Assembly (NCBI GenBank): GCA_030427205.1
Contig: JAUHXC010000019.1
Coordinates: forward strand, 1-64,000
DNA length: 64,000 nucleotides
Direction: 5' to 3'
DNA from: a bacterium
Lineage (GTDB): Bacteria; Myxococcota_A; Bradymonadia; UBA7976; UBA1532
Shown: in pieces, positions 54,942 through 63,158 of the stretch
How positions within the stretch are numbered: position 1 is the first letter of the stretch
How the letters are laid out: each line of letters opens with the position of its first letter
Position numbers and translations under genes: made by a program
Notes under the pieces: generated by a model
What the model was told of the DNA's origin: nothing
Database searches by the model: none
The model's input: only the letters and a program-made list of their open reading frames with translations

Positions 54942-55997
54942 ATGCCCGCCAACCCCGACCCGTGGATGCACGACCCCCGCGGACGCTGGCGTGACGTGGC
55001 GCAGATCGCGCAGGGCCTCGACGCCCGCTTCGTCGACGCCGCCGATCGCGAGACGCTCGTTCGCCTGGCGGGCGATCCGCTGCCGACCCCGGTCATCGCG
55101 CTCGTCGAGGACGAGGCGGCGGCGCACGCAGCCCTGGCCGATGGCGCCGATGGCGCGCTGACCCGGGCCGACCTGACCGCCGCCGAGGGCAGCACAGACC
55201 TGCGTCGAGCCGTCGAACGGGCCGCGATCACCCGGCGCAGCGTGCAGACCCGCTGCGCCCGGCGGGCGGCGGAGCTGGGCGCGACCGACCGCACGCTGGA
55301 GAGCTTCGGTCGCGCGGTCTCCCACGATCTGCGCGCGCCGCTGCGGGCGATCGACGGCTTCGCCCAAGCGCTGGACGAAGACTATCGCGACGACCTCGAT
55401 CCGCTCGCCCGGCGCTATGTCGAGCGCATCCGCTTCGGCGCGAAGCGGCTGGGGGACCGCCTGACGGCGCTGCTGGCGCTGACCGAGATGATCCGGCGGC
55501 CGTTCGAGGCCCGACTCGTCGACCTGGGCGAGATCGCCGACGGGCTGATCGAGGCCTCGCGGGCGCAGGCGCCGGGGCGCGCGGTCGAGTGGAGCCGGGA
55601 CGCGGATCTGACCGTCTGCGGCGATCCCCGGCTGCTGCGGCGACTGATCGGCGCGCTCATCGAGAACGCCTGGCTGTTCTCGAGCCCCCGACCGCAGGCG
55701 CGGATCGAGCTGCGCCGCTGGGGCCGGGGCTTCATCGTGCGCGACAACGGGGTCGGCTTCGGCCAGAACTACGCCGAGAAGATCTTCCAGGCGTTCACCC
55801 GTTTTCACACCGAAGACGAGTTCCCGGGCGCTGGGATCGGGCTCGCGGTGGCGCAGTGCGCCGCCGAACGCCACGGGGGGCGGATCGTCGCCCGCGGCGC
55901 CGAAGGACGCGGGGCCGCCTTCGCCTTCACCCTCGACGCCGACGCGCCGGCACCGGCGCTCGACGAGAGCGACCTGTGGCCCGAGGAGACCCGTTGA
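54942..55997 (+). CDS. Soluble sensor histidine kinase (phytochrome-kinase type)
   Basis: 351 residues, no membrane helix. The ATG follows GGAG. Residues about 20-95 look like a receiver-type alpha/beta fold without a clear phosphorylated Asp. HisKA carries SHDLRAPLRAIDGFAQAL (His128), the form common in bacteriophytochrome-like kinases, then HATPase with N box LIENAWLFS, G1 RDNGVGF and G2 GAGIGLAVAQ. The N box has Trp-Leu in place of the usual Ala-Ile/Val-Lys-Phe, which may modify ATP binding. It overlaps the next gene by four bases; no response regulator is adjacent. Confidence 0.9.
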   Translation: MPANPDPWMHDPRGRWRDVAQIAQGLDARFVDAADRETLVRLAGDPLPTPVIALVEDEAAAHAALADGADGALTRADLTAAEGSTDLRRAVERAAITRRSVQTRCARRAAELGATDRTLESFGRAVSHDLRAPLRAIDGFAQALDEDYRDDLDPLARRYVERIRFGAKRLGDRLTALLALTEMIRRPFEARLVDLGEIADGLIEASRAQAPGRAVEWSRDADLTVCGDPRLLRRLIGALIENAWLFSSPRPQARIELRRWGRGFIVRDNGVGFGQNYAEKIFQAFTRFHTEDEFPGAGIGLAVAQCAAERHGGRIVARGAEGRGAAFAFTLDADAPAPALDESDLWPEETR

Positions 55998-57040
55998 CGC
56001 CATTCGAAAGAGCGCGCCGCGGCGTCGTGAACGGCGCCTTGCTCGGCGCCGTACTGTGCGTGATCCCGACGCTGGTCGTCGGTCTGCCCGCGGCGGCCTC
56101 CGACGCGGTCCAGGTACCCGTGGCGCCCACCGCGCAGAACCGCCGAGCCGATGTCGTGGTGTTCGAACCGCGGGCAGCCAACCTCGACCCGGCGGTCGTC
56201 GCGGCCCTCGGCTCGGCGATCGAAGACGCCCTGCGGGCGGCGCTGCCCGAGGCCACCGTCGTCGGGCCGGCCCCCGCGGCTGAGCGCCTGAGCACCACCG
56301 GCACCCCCGCCGCCGCCGCCGCTGCGCTCGGCGCCGAGCAGTGGATCACGGTGCGGGCCATCGAGCTCGACGGGATCACCGAGGTCGCCCTCACCCGCCA
56401 TCGGCCCGGCTTCCGCCCGGTGGCCGTGCGCAGCGCGCTGCCCGCCGTCGACGATCTGCCGCTCGCCGCGCGGGCCTGGATCGCCCAGCTGCTGGCGGCG
56501 CCCGATCCGGCTCCGCCCCCACCGGCGCCGGCGGATGCGCAGCAGAACGACCGGTTGACGATGGGGCTCGTGGTGGGCGGCGTCTGGGCCGTGGCCGAGA
56601 CCTCGCTGCCGCTGGTGCACCTCGCCGCCGAGCTGCACGACCGCAGCGGGCGCTGGTTCATCGCGGGTTCGTTGGGCGCCCGGCTGCCGGCCACCGGCGA
56701 CGCCGACGGCCGCTACGGGGTCGCCTTCGCCCGCCTGCGCAGCGGGATCTACGGGGGCTCGGGGCCGGCCTGGCCGGCGCTCTGGTTGGGGATCGAGCCG
56801 CGGCTGATCAGCGGCAGCGGCGGCGAGCAGTTCGGGCTGATGCCCGCGATGGGCGTCGGGCTCGACCTGACCGCCCTGGGCGCGACGCGGCTCTCGGTCG
56901 AGGCCGAGGCGGGCTACAACCTCATCGGCTTCGATACGGCGCTGCCCGCGCCGGCCGCCGAAGACGAGGCCGACGGCGCGCCGCCCGCCGATCCCATCCA
57001 GCCGGTGGAGATCGGCTTGTCGCTGGGCATCGCCTGGTAG
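55994..57040 (+). CDS. Exported protein with probable C-terminal beta-barrel
   Basis: 348 residues from a TTG that overlaps the kinase stop (TTGA) and has AGGAG five bases upstream; a GTG at 56027 is the alternative. Signal peptide-like segment (ALLGAVLCVIPTLVVGLPAAAS). Residues about 40-150 resemble the TolB/LpoB-like N-domains that combine DVVVFEPRA and LGAEQWITVRAIEL. From about 190 alternating strands (MGLVVGGVWAVAE, RWFIAGSLGARLP, LSVEAEAGYNLIGF) end in an aromatic residue (GIAW), as in outer-membrane barrels. Function unknown. Confidence 0.7.
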   Translation: MTPFERARRGVVNGALLGAVLCVIPTLVVGLPAAASDAVQVPVAPTAQNRRADVVVFEPRAANLDPAVVAALGSAIEDALRAALPEATVVGPAPAAERLSTTGTPAAAAAALGAEQWITVRAIELDGITEVALTRHRPGFRPVAVRSALPAVDDLPLAARAWIAQLLAAPDPAPPPPAPADAQQNDRLTMGLVVGGVWAVAETSLPLVHLAAELHDRSGRWFIAGSLGARLPATGDADGRYGVAFARLRSGIYGGSGPAWPALWLGIEPRLISGSGGEQFGLMPAMGVGLDLTALGATRLSVEAEAGYNLIGFDTALPAPAAEDEADGAPPADPIQPVEIGLSLGIAW

Positions 57041-57068
57041 CGCGGCCCGCTGGGGCTGACCGCTCGCC

Positions 57069-57896
57069 CTACTTGTCGTCCATGAAATCGCTGACGTCCT
57101 GGCCCTTGAAGAGCTCGCCGCTGAGGCCGTTCTTCGGCTTGGGCTTCTCCGCCTTGCTGCCGACCGCCTTGCTGCCGGCGGCCTTGCCGCCGGCCGCCTT
57201 GCCGCCCTTCTTCGACCCCTTCGACCCCTTGGCGGTGGCCTTCTTGTCGCCCTTGTTCGACGGCGCCGCCTTGCCCGCGGGCGCCGGGTCGTCGGCCTTG
57301 GCGCCGTCTTCACCGTCGGCCGCCTGCTCGGCGCCGATCTGCGCGCTGACCGGCTGATTGTCCGGCACCTCCGCCGCCTCGCCGGGCCCGGCCACCTCGA
57401 GCACCGGCGCCGGCGGCGTGGCGACGTCACCGGCGACGGCCCCCGGCTGCGGGTTCAGATCGGGCTGGGGCGCGGTCATGATCCAGGCCACCACGATGGC
57501 GGTGATGCACAGCATCGGCAGACCCATGACCACGAAGTAGAACCCGGCACCGTGGCCCTTGGGCGCCGCCCCGGCCGGTGCGGATTCGAGGGGCGCGAGC
57601 CGTTCGACGGTCGCCGGCGTGCCGGCCCGTGGGATCACCGGCTCGGCCCGCTCGGCGGCCGCCGCATCGGTCGCGACCGTTCGGCGGGACTCGTTGGCCA
57701 GCCGCCGCCGCTGCCGCTCGGCTTCGAGGCGGGCGTCGATCTCGGCCCGGCGGACGGCCTCCGCCTGCCGGGCCGCCTCTTCCTCGGCGGCGGCCCGGGC
57801 CTCGAGTTCGGCTCGAAGCCGGGCCTCCTCGGCGGCCACGTCGGCGGCGACGGTCTCTTTGAGTTCGGAGAGCAGGTCATCGGTGTAGCTGGACAT
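57069..57896 (-). CDS. Single-pass membrane protein with coiled coil and Lys/Gly-rich tail
   Basis: 275 residues. AGGAG lies eight bases before the ATG. The N-terminal 75 residues are a highly charged coiled coil (Ala/Glu/Arg), then one membrane helix (FYFVVMGLPMLCITAIVVAWIM, about 118-139), then a low-complexity tail with GSKGSKKGGKAAGGKAAGSK-type repeats. The C-terminus ends GQDVSDFMDDK. Layout: cytoplasmic coiled coil, extracytoplasmic basic tail (or the reverse). Not recognised; the divergent GYF_2 gene 303 bases away is a possible partner. Confidence 0.7.
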   Translation of the reverse strand: MSSYTDDLLSELKETVAADVAAEEARLRAELEARAAAEEEAARQAEAVRRAEIDARLEAERQRRRLANESRRTVATDAAAAERAEPVIPRAGTPATVERLAPLESAPAGAAPKGHGAGFYFVVMGLPMLCITAIVVAWIMTAPQPDLNPQPGAVAGDVATPPAPVLEVAGPGEAAEVPDNQPVSAQIGAEQAADGEDGAKADDPAPAGKAAPSNKGDKKATAKGSKGSKKGGKAAGGKAAGSKAVGSKAEKPKPKNGLSGELFKGQDVSDFMDDK

Positions 57897-58199
57897 CGGT
57901 CGGACTCCTGAGTCGGTCGAGGGCGGCGGTCGGACACCGCCCGACCAGCCACGTTCTTCAATCGAAAAAGATCTAGAGCAGAGGCACTCTCTTCTTTTCG
58001 AGGCCGCCAGACCGCACTTGGTTGCACATCGGCCTACATCGAGCACACCGGCGCCCGCGCAGACCCCTGAACGGGGCCGACGCACCGGCATACGCGGCCC
58101 TCGACCGAGGTTGTCCGCCGTGGCCGGCGCGGCCGACAATCGATGCCCCGGGCGAGCGTGTCCTTTGCCCGTGGCCCCGCATGGGGTAAGTTCCGTTCG
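57897..58199. other. Divergent intergenic region before the GYF_2 gene
   Basis: 303 bases without a gene. It contains an A/T-rich patch near 57957-57975 (CAATCGAAAAAGATCTAGAG) and TCTCTTCTTTTCG nearby, the likely promoter area of the minus-strand gene, and a GC-rich inverted segment near 58108-58140 before the plus-strand gene. No clean -35/-10 pair was found. Confidence 0.5.
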
Positions 58200-59843
58200 A
58201 TGTGGTATGCCCTCGTCCAGGATGAGCAGCTCGGGCCGATGCCGGCCCACGAGGTGCAACAGCTCTTCGAACAGAAGGTGATCGTCGGCGATACGCTCGT
58301 CTGGCGCGCCGGCATGAACGACTGGGTGGCCCTGTGCCAGCTGCCGGAGTTCATGCATCTGTTCTCGGAGGGCGACAAGACCGTCGCCGCCGACTTCGAT
58401 ACGCTCTTCGGCGATCTGGACGACGACGACCGCACGATGCTCGGTGAAGGGCTCGACGGCGCGCCCGATCTGGCCGCCGCCGTCGACGCGCTGCTCAGCG
58501 ACCCGCCCGAAGCCGCGCCGCCCCCGGCCGCCGACGACGACGCCGAGATGACCATCGGCGCGCCCGCGCCGCCGATGAAGCCCAAGGCGCCGGCGCCGCC
58601 CTCGCCGTTCGGACGCCCCTCGCCGCTCGGGGCGCGCAAGCCGCCCGCGCCGCCCATGCCGCCGACGCCCCCCAGCCCGGCGGGCGCCGAAGCGACGATG
58701 GAGCTCGGCGACGGCGATCTGCTCGCCGATGTGCTGCAGAGCGCGGCGGCCTCCGCGGCGCCCGCGGGCGGCGAAGGCACGATGGAGCTCGGCGACGCCG
58801 ACCTCGCCGGCCTGCTCGACGAGGGCGCCGGCATCGAAGAGCTCGACGAGATCGAAGAGCTCGAGAGCCTCGACTCGCTCGACGAGATCGAGCCGGTCGT
58901 GCCCGCGGCACCCGCGCCGCCATCGCCTTTCGCCCCGGGCCCCGCCCCTCCGCAGCCGCCCGCCGGCGGCATCGACTTCGGCGCCCCTCAGCCGCCCACC
59001 GGCGGCGGCATCGACTTCGGCGCCCCTCAGCCGCCCACCGGCGGCGGCATCGACTTCGGCGCGCCCCAGCCGCCCACCGGCGGCGGCATCGACTTCGGCG
59101 CCGGCGCCGCGGCGGTCGATCCCGCCGTGGCCGAGCCGGCCGCGCCGCTGCCGCCGGGTGCGTCGCCCTTCAGCGGCGGCGTCACCTCGGCCGCCGCGCC
59201 GCAGAGCGGCGGCAAGAAGAACACCGTGCTGCTCGTGCTGCTGCTCGTCGTGCTCGGCGGCGGCCTGGGCGCCGCGGTGCTCGTGCTGACCGCGCCCGAC
59301 GACGCCGCACCGCAGGATGCCGCGATCGTGGCGCCGGTGGTCGACGCCGCCCGCCCCGCGCCCGACGCGGCGATCCCCGACGCGGCGGTGCCCGATCTGG
59401 CCGTCGACGCCGCGGTCGACGCCGCGCCCGACGCGGTGGTCGACGCCGTCGTGGACGCCGTCGTCGACGCGGTGGTCGACGCGAAGCCCAAGGTGGTCGC
59501 GGCCGCGACGCCGACCCGCCGACGGCGGATCGTCCGGCCGCCGCCCCCGCCGCCGCCCGACCCCAAGAAGGTCATGCTCTCGAGAGACGACATCCAGGGG
59601 GTGGTCCAGGGCGCGTCGGGCAAGCTCAAGGCGTGCGCCGACGACGTGCCGGCGGTGAAGGGCAAGACGGTCAGCGTCTTCGTGACCATCAACCGCAGCG
59701 GGCGCATCACCCGCACCCGGGTCACGTCGGCGTCGCTGCGGGGCACCGACGCGCAGGGCTGCGTCGAGAATACGCTCAAGACGCTCAAGTTCCCCGAGTT
59801 CAGCGGCGATCCGATGAGCTTCCCCCTGCCCATCAAGCTGTGA
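58200..59843 (+). CDS. GYF_2/AgmX-type protein with TonB-like C-terminal domain
   Basis: 547 residues. The ATG at 58200 starts the GYF_2 domain itself (MWYALVQDEQLGPMPAHEVQ, VGDTLVWRAGMNDWVAL), so the upstream ATG at 58143 is less likely. Low-complexity acidic and Pro-rich parts follow, including an IDFGAPQPPTGGG unit repeated four times (about 260-305), one membrane helix (VLLVLLLVVLGGGLGAAVLVL, about 345-365), an Ala/Asp/Val-rich spacer with VVDAVVDA repeats, and a C-terminal AgmX/PglI/TonB-like domain (ACADDVPAVKGKTVSVFVTI, GCVENTLKTLKFPEFSG). In myxobacteria such proteins are linked to gliding motility and envelope energy transduction; that role is inferred here. Confidence 0.85.
   Translation: MWYALVQDEQLGPMPAHEVQQLFEQKVIVGDTLVWRAGMNDWVALCQLPEFMHLFSEGDKTVAADFDTLFGDLDDDDRTMLGEGLDGAPDLAAAVDALLSDPPEAAPPPAADDDAEMTIGAPAPPMKPKAPAPPSPFGRPSPLGARKPPAPPMPPTPPSPAGAEATMELGDGDLLADVLQSAAASAAPAGGEGTMELGDADLAGLLDEGAGIEELDEIEELESLDSLDEIEPVVPAAPAPPSPFAPGPAPPQPPAGGIDFGAPQPPTGGGIDFGAPQPPTGGGIDFGAPQPPTGGGIDFGAGAAAVDPAVAEPAAPLPPGASPFSGGVTSAAAPQSGGKKNTVLLVLLLVVLGGGLGAAVLVLTAPDDAAPQDAAIVAPVVDAARPAPDAAIPDAAVPDLAVDAAVDAAPDAVVDAVVDAVVDAVVDAKPKVVAAATPTRRRRIVRPPPPPPPDPKKVMLSRDDIQGVVQGASGKLKACADDVPAVKGKTVSVFVTINRSGRITRTRVTSASLRGTDAQGCVENTLKTLKFPEFSGDPMSFPLPIKL
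58968..59103 (+). repeat. 39-bp coding tandem repeat in the GYF_2 gene
   Basis: GGCATCGACTTCGGCGC followed by a CAGCCGCCCACCGGCGGC-type half is repeated about three and a half times with very few substitutions, giving the 13-residue unit IDFGAPQPPTGGG. The near identity points to recent expansion or gene conversion. Confidence 0.85.
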
Positions 59844-59853
59844 TCGGCCGCCG

Positions 59854-60636
59854 ATGATCAGCGTTCGCACCGAGCGCGAGGGGCCGGTGACCACCGTCAT
59901 CCTCGACCGTCAGCACGTCCGCAACGCCGTCGATCGCGAGACCGCCGACGCCCTCTTCGCGGCGTTCGAGGCGTTCGAAGCCGACGACGAGGCCCGGGTC
60001 GCGGTGCTCTGGGGCGCGGGCGGGCACTTCTGCGCCGGCGCCGACCTCAAGGCGATCGCCGAGGGCCGCCCCAATCGGCTGACCCCGCACGGACCGGGCC
60101 CGATGGGCCCCAGCCGCATGATTCTCAGCAAGCCGGTGATCGCCGCCATCGCCGGCCACGCGGTCGCCGGCGGCCTCGAGCTGAGCCTGTGGTGCGATAT
60201 GCGCGTCGCCGAGAAGGACGCGACGCTGGGCGTCTTCTGCCGCCGCTGGGGGGTGCCGCTCGTCGATGGCGGCACCGTTCGGCTGCCGCGCCTGATCGGC
60301 CTGAGCCGGGCCCTCGACCTCATCCTGACCGGGCGCCCGGTGGACGCCGACGAGGCGCTGTCGATGGGCCTCGTCAACCGGGTGGTGCCCCGCGGGCGCG
60401 CGCGGCAGGAGGCCGAGGAGATCGCCCGTCGACTCGCCGAGTTCCCGCAGCGCTGCCTGGGCATCGACCGACTGTCGGCCTACCGCGCCTTCGACGCGCC
60501 GCTGCCCGAGGCCATGCGCCGGGAGTTCGAGGGGGCGGCCGGCGCGCTGATGCACGAGACGACGCCCGGCGCGCGCCGCTTCGCCGCCGGCAAGGGGCGC
60601 CACGGCCGCTTCGATGATTTCGGCACCGACTGGTAG
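59854..60636 (+). CDS. Enoyl-CoA hydratase/isomerase family protein (crotonase fold)
   Basis: 260 residues. The crotonase oxyanion-hole segments are present: GHFCAGADLKAI (about 57-68) and GHAVAGGLELSLWCDMRVA (about 100-118). The first catalytic Glu position of enoyl-CoA hydratase (in LELSLWCD) is kept, but the second (QPEILLG in the classical enzyme) reads VFCRRWGVP, so ordinary hydration is doubtful. An isomerase, hydrolase or unknown acyl-CoA reaction is more likely. The start lies 10 bases after the GYF_2 gene; the pairing is probably not functional. Confidence 0.9.
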   Translation: MISVRTEREGPVTTVILDRQHVRNAVDRETADALFAAFEAFEADDEARVAVLWGAGGHFCAGADLKAIAEGRPNRLTPHGPGPMGPSRMILSKPVIAAIAGHAVAGGLELSLWCDMRVAEKDATLGVFCRRWGVPLVDGGTVRLPRLIGLSRALDLILTGRPVDADEALSMGLVNRVVPRGRARQEAEEIARRLAEFPQRCLGIDRLSAYRAFDAPLPEAMRREFEGAAGALMHETTPGARRFAAGKGRHGRFDDFGTDW

Positions 60637-60698
60637 CCCCCGCGCATCTGTCCGGCGCATCATTCCAGGCCCGCTTCTCTCGATCTGCAGGAGACCCC

Positions 60699-61082
60699 AT
60701 GTCTGACGCCACCACCCGCGGGGTCCGGATCCAGGTCCGCTCGGCGTACGTGCCCGACCGCTCGAAACCCGAGGAGGGCTTCTACTTCTTCGCCTATCGG
60801 GTGCGCATCACCAACGTCGCCCAGGTGCCGGTCAAGCTCATCAGCCGCCACTGGATCATCACCGACGGCAGCGGCCGGGTCGAAGAGGTCAAGGGGCCGG
60901 GCGTCGTCGGCGAGCAGCCGCTGCTGACCGAGGGCCAATCGTTCGAGTACACCAGCGCCTGCCCGCTCTCGACGCCCGTGGGCTCGATGCACGGCACCTA
61001 CCAGATGCTGACGGCCGAGGGCACGCTGTTCGACGCCAGGATCGCGCCGTTCACGCTGGCCGAGCCCAACTCGCTGAACTGA
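60699..61082 (+). CDS. apaG: ApaG/Co2+-Mg2+ efflux-associated protein
   Basis: 127 residues covering the whole ApaG beta-sandwich: VRIQVRSAYVPDRSKPEEG, YFFAYRVRITN, LISRHWIITDGSGRVEEVKG and the closing FEYTSACPLSTPVGSMHGTYQM with FDARIAPFTL. The fibronectin-III-like fold is widespread but its biochemical role is unsettled. An AGGAG-type site precedes the ATG. Stands alone, convergent with the pseudouridine synthase gene. Confidence 0.94.
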   Translation: MSDATTRGVRIQVRSAYVPDRSKPEEGFYFFAYRVRITNVAQVPVKLISRHWIITDGSGRVEEVKGPGVVGEQPLLTEGQSFEYTSACPLSTPVGSMHGTYQMLTAEGTLFDARIAPFTLAEPNSLN

Positions 61083-61118
61083 TCGCGCCGAACGGTGCCG
61101 CCGAACCGACCGCCGCCG

Positions 61119-61835
61119 TCAGCCGCGGGGGTCCGCCGGCGCTCCGCGCTCGACGAGCCACGCCCGCTCGTCGGCGTTCGCCTCGCGACACTCCCCCAGC
61201 GGCAGATCGCCGAGCACGAAGCCCCCATAGCGCACCCGGGTCAGCTCGATGACCGGGTGGCCGGCGTTGGCCAGCATGCGCCGCACCATGCGGTGCTTGC
61301 CCTCGGTGACCGTCAGCCGGACCACCGCCCCCTCGATGTGCTCGACCCGCCCGCCGAAGACGCCGTCGCTGGTCTCGACGCCCGCCGCGAGCACCTCCAC
61401 CAGCGCCGCGGTGGGGCTGTTCTCGACGACCGCGAGGTAGGTGCGCGGCACCGCTCGCTTGGGGTGCAGCAGCCACTGGGTCAGCTTGCCGTCGAGGCTG
61501 AAGAGCAAGAGCCCGCTCGTCTCGGCGTCCAGCCGGCCCACCGGGTGCAGCCGCCCGCCCCAGGGCGGCGGCAGGGCGTCACGCAGATCGGCCCGGCCGT
61601 GGCGATCGCCCATCGTCGAGACGATGCCCGTCGGCTTGTGCCACAGCACCACCCGGGGCAGCGGCGGCCAGTCGATGCCGTCGATGGTCACCTGCGCGTC
61701 GGGCGCGACGTGGCCGTCGTAGCGCTTGTCGACGACCCCGTCGACCTCGACCCGGCCCTTCTTGACCAGCTTGCGCACCTCTTTGCGCGAGCCGACGCCC
61801 CGGTCGATGAGCAGCTTGTCCAGACGCACGGTCAT
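61119..61835 (-). CDS. RsuA/RluE-family rRNA pseudouridine synthase
   Basis: Isomerises a uridine in rRNA. 238 residues. N-terminal S4 RNA-binding domain (MTVRLDKLLIDRGVGSRKEV, VRKLVKKGRVEVDG), then the catalytic domain with VGRLDAETSGLLLFS, where the Asp of RLD is the nucleophile, HPKRAVPRTYLAVV, and EGKHRMVRRMLANAGHPV. GGAGGG precedes the ATG. Length and motifs fit RsuA (16S U516) slightly better than the 23S enzymes; the target is not certain. Downstream partner of the methyltransferase gene with a four-base overlap. Confidence 0.92.
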   Translation of the reverse strand: MTVRLDKLLIDRGVGSRKEVRKLVKKGRVEVDGVVDKRYDGHVAPDAQVTIDGIDWPPLPRVVLWHKPTGIVSTMGDRHGRADLRDALPPPWGGRLHPVGRLDAETSGLLLFSLDGKLTQWLLHPKRAVPRTYLAVVENSPTAALVEVLAAGVETSDGVFGGRVEHIEGAVVRLTVTEGKHRMVRRMLANAGHPVIELTRVRYGGFVLGDLPLGECREANADERAWLVERGAPADPRG

Positions 61836-62896
61836 CGGGCCCTCCATACGGTGAATCGGCGGTCGTCGCCCACCGCCTCGACCCGGGCGAACGCCGCCTC
61901 GAGCCACGGGCGCACCGGCACCTGACTCTGCACCACCAGCTCGAGCATACCGCCCGAGCGCAGGTGGCGCGGCGCCTCGGCGATCAGCGCGGCCAACGCG
62001 GCGAAGTCCTCGCCTTTTCCGCGGTGGATCGGCGGGTTGCTCACGATGCGATCGACCCGCAGATCGGGCGCCGCCCGCCAGCCGTCGCCCAGGTGCAGCG
62101 CCCCGTCGGGCACGTTCTCGCGCGCCGCCTCGATCGCGACCGCGTCGGCGTCGAGCAGATGCAAGGCCGCCTCGGGCCGGGTCCGGCGGATCGCAGCCGA
62201 CAAGGCGCCGGCTCCACAGCCGAAATCGAGCACCCGGTCGCGGGCGCCGAAGGGCGCGACGGCGGCGAGCAGCGCGGCGCTCGCCGGATCGAGGCGTCCC
62301 GCCGCGAAGACCCCGGGATACTCGACCCACGGCACCTCCACCATCGCCCCGGTGCGCACGCGGGCGCCCACGTCGTCGGGCAGCGCGATGGTGATCGTGC
62401 TGCGCCAGGCGGCGAGCGGCGCCCGCGCCGGCGCGTCGGTGCGCACCGCCCGCCAGACCCGGCAGCGCCGCTTGATGAGCACCGTCTCGGCCTCGGCGAA
62501 GAGCGGGTCGAGGCGCTTGCCCGCCGAGCGGATGCCCTCGTCGTTGGCCCCGTAGAGCCACAATACGCCGCCCGGCGCGAGCACCGAAGCCAGCCCGTGC
62601 AGCGCCATGTCGAGCGCCGCCTTGGCCTTGGGCATGCGCAGGGTGGCGCCGGCAAAGGGCCCCGCGGCGGGCCAGGGCCGGGCCGGGCGATCGCCCCGGG
62701 CCAGACGATCCCAGCGATCGATCGGCGCGGGGTCCGTGGCGATCGCCGCGGCCAGCGCGCCGTCGGCGTCGTCGGTCAAGAGCAGGCGTCCATCGGGCGG
62801 CTCGACCGCCTCGGCGGCGACGGCGGCGACCTGCGCTTCACGCCCATCGCTGCGGGCGTCGGTACGGCGGGGGCGGCGGGAGCGGCGGCTGTTCAT
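61832..62896 (-). CDS. RsmC-like class I methyltransferase (rRNA guanine-N2)
   Basis: 354 residues. A degenerate N-terminal methyltransferase-like half (about 40-190) precedes the catalytic half with motif I LDFGCGAGALSAAIR (SAM binding), the acidic LLDADAVAIEAAREN and the NPPIH motif (VSNPPIHRG) that flips the target base, as in RsmC/RlmG enzymes for m2G. The extreme N-terminus is Arg-rich. The gene overlaps the pseudouridine synthase by four bases, so both rRNA-modifying enzymes are made together. Confidence 0.88.
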   Translation of the reverse strand: MNSRRSRRPRRTDARSDGREAQVAAVAAEAVEPPDGRLLLTDDADGALAAAIATDPAPIDRWDRLARGDRPARPWPAAGPFAGATLRMPKAKAALDMALHGLASVLAPGGVLWLYGANDEGIRSAGKRLDPLFAEAETVLIKRRCRVWRAVRTDAPARAPLAAWRSTITIALPDDVGARVRTGAMVEVPWVEYPGVFAAGRLDPASAALLAAVAPFGARDRVLDFGCGAGALSAAIRRTRPEAALHLLDADAVAIEAARENVPDGALHLGDGWRAAPDLRVDRIVSNPPIHRGKGEDFAALAALIAEAPRHLRSGGMLELVVQSQVPVRPWLEAAFARVEAVGDDRRFTVWRAR

Positions 62897-62929
62897 CGGC
62901 GCGTTGTAGCCAATCCCCGCGGCCATGTC

Positions 62930-62997
62930 ACCCGACCCGCGCAGACCCGCAGAGCCACACAGACCCGCGCAGAGCCACACCGGCCCGCGCAGGCCCG
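62930..62997 (+). repeat. Short direct repeats upstream of the last gene
   Basis: Words such as GACCCGCGCAGA and GCAGAGCCACAC recur two to three times with irregular spacing in the gap before the final gene. Noncoding, probably replication slippage. Confidence 0.5.
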
Positions 62998-63158
62998 TAC
63001 CGACCCTCGATCGGCGCCCGAGACTGGCCCCAGGAGCCAGCAGACGGCCCGCAGAGGCCCGCTCGGCCCATCCCCCATGGCCCGGAGGCCGTCGCCGCCA
63101 AACGGACCCCCAGACCCGCGTTGCGGCCCTGCGGGCATCTGGGGCATCATCGGCTGCG

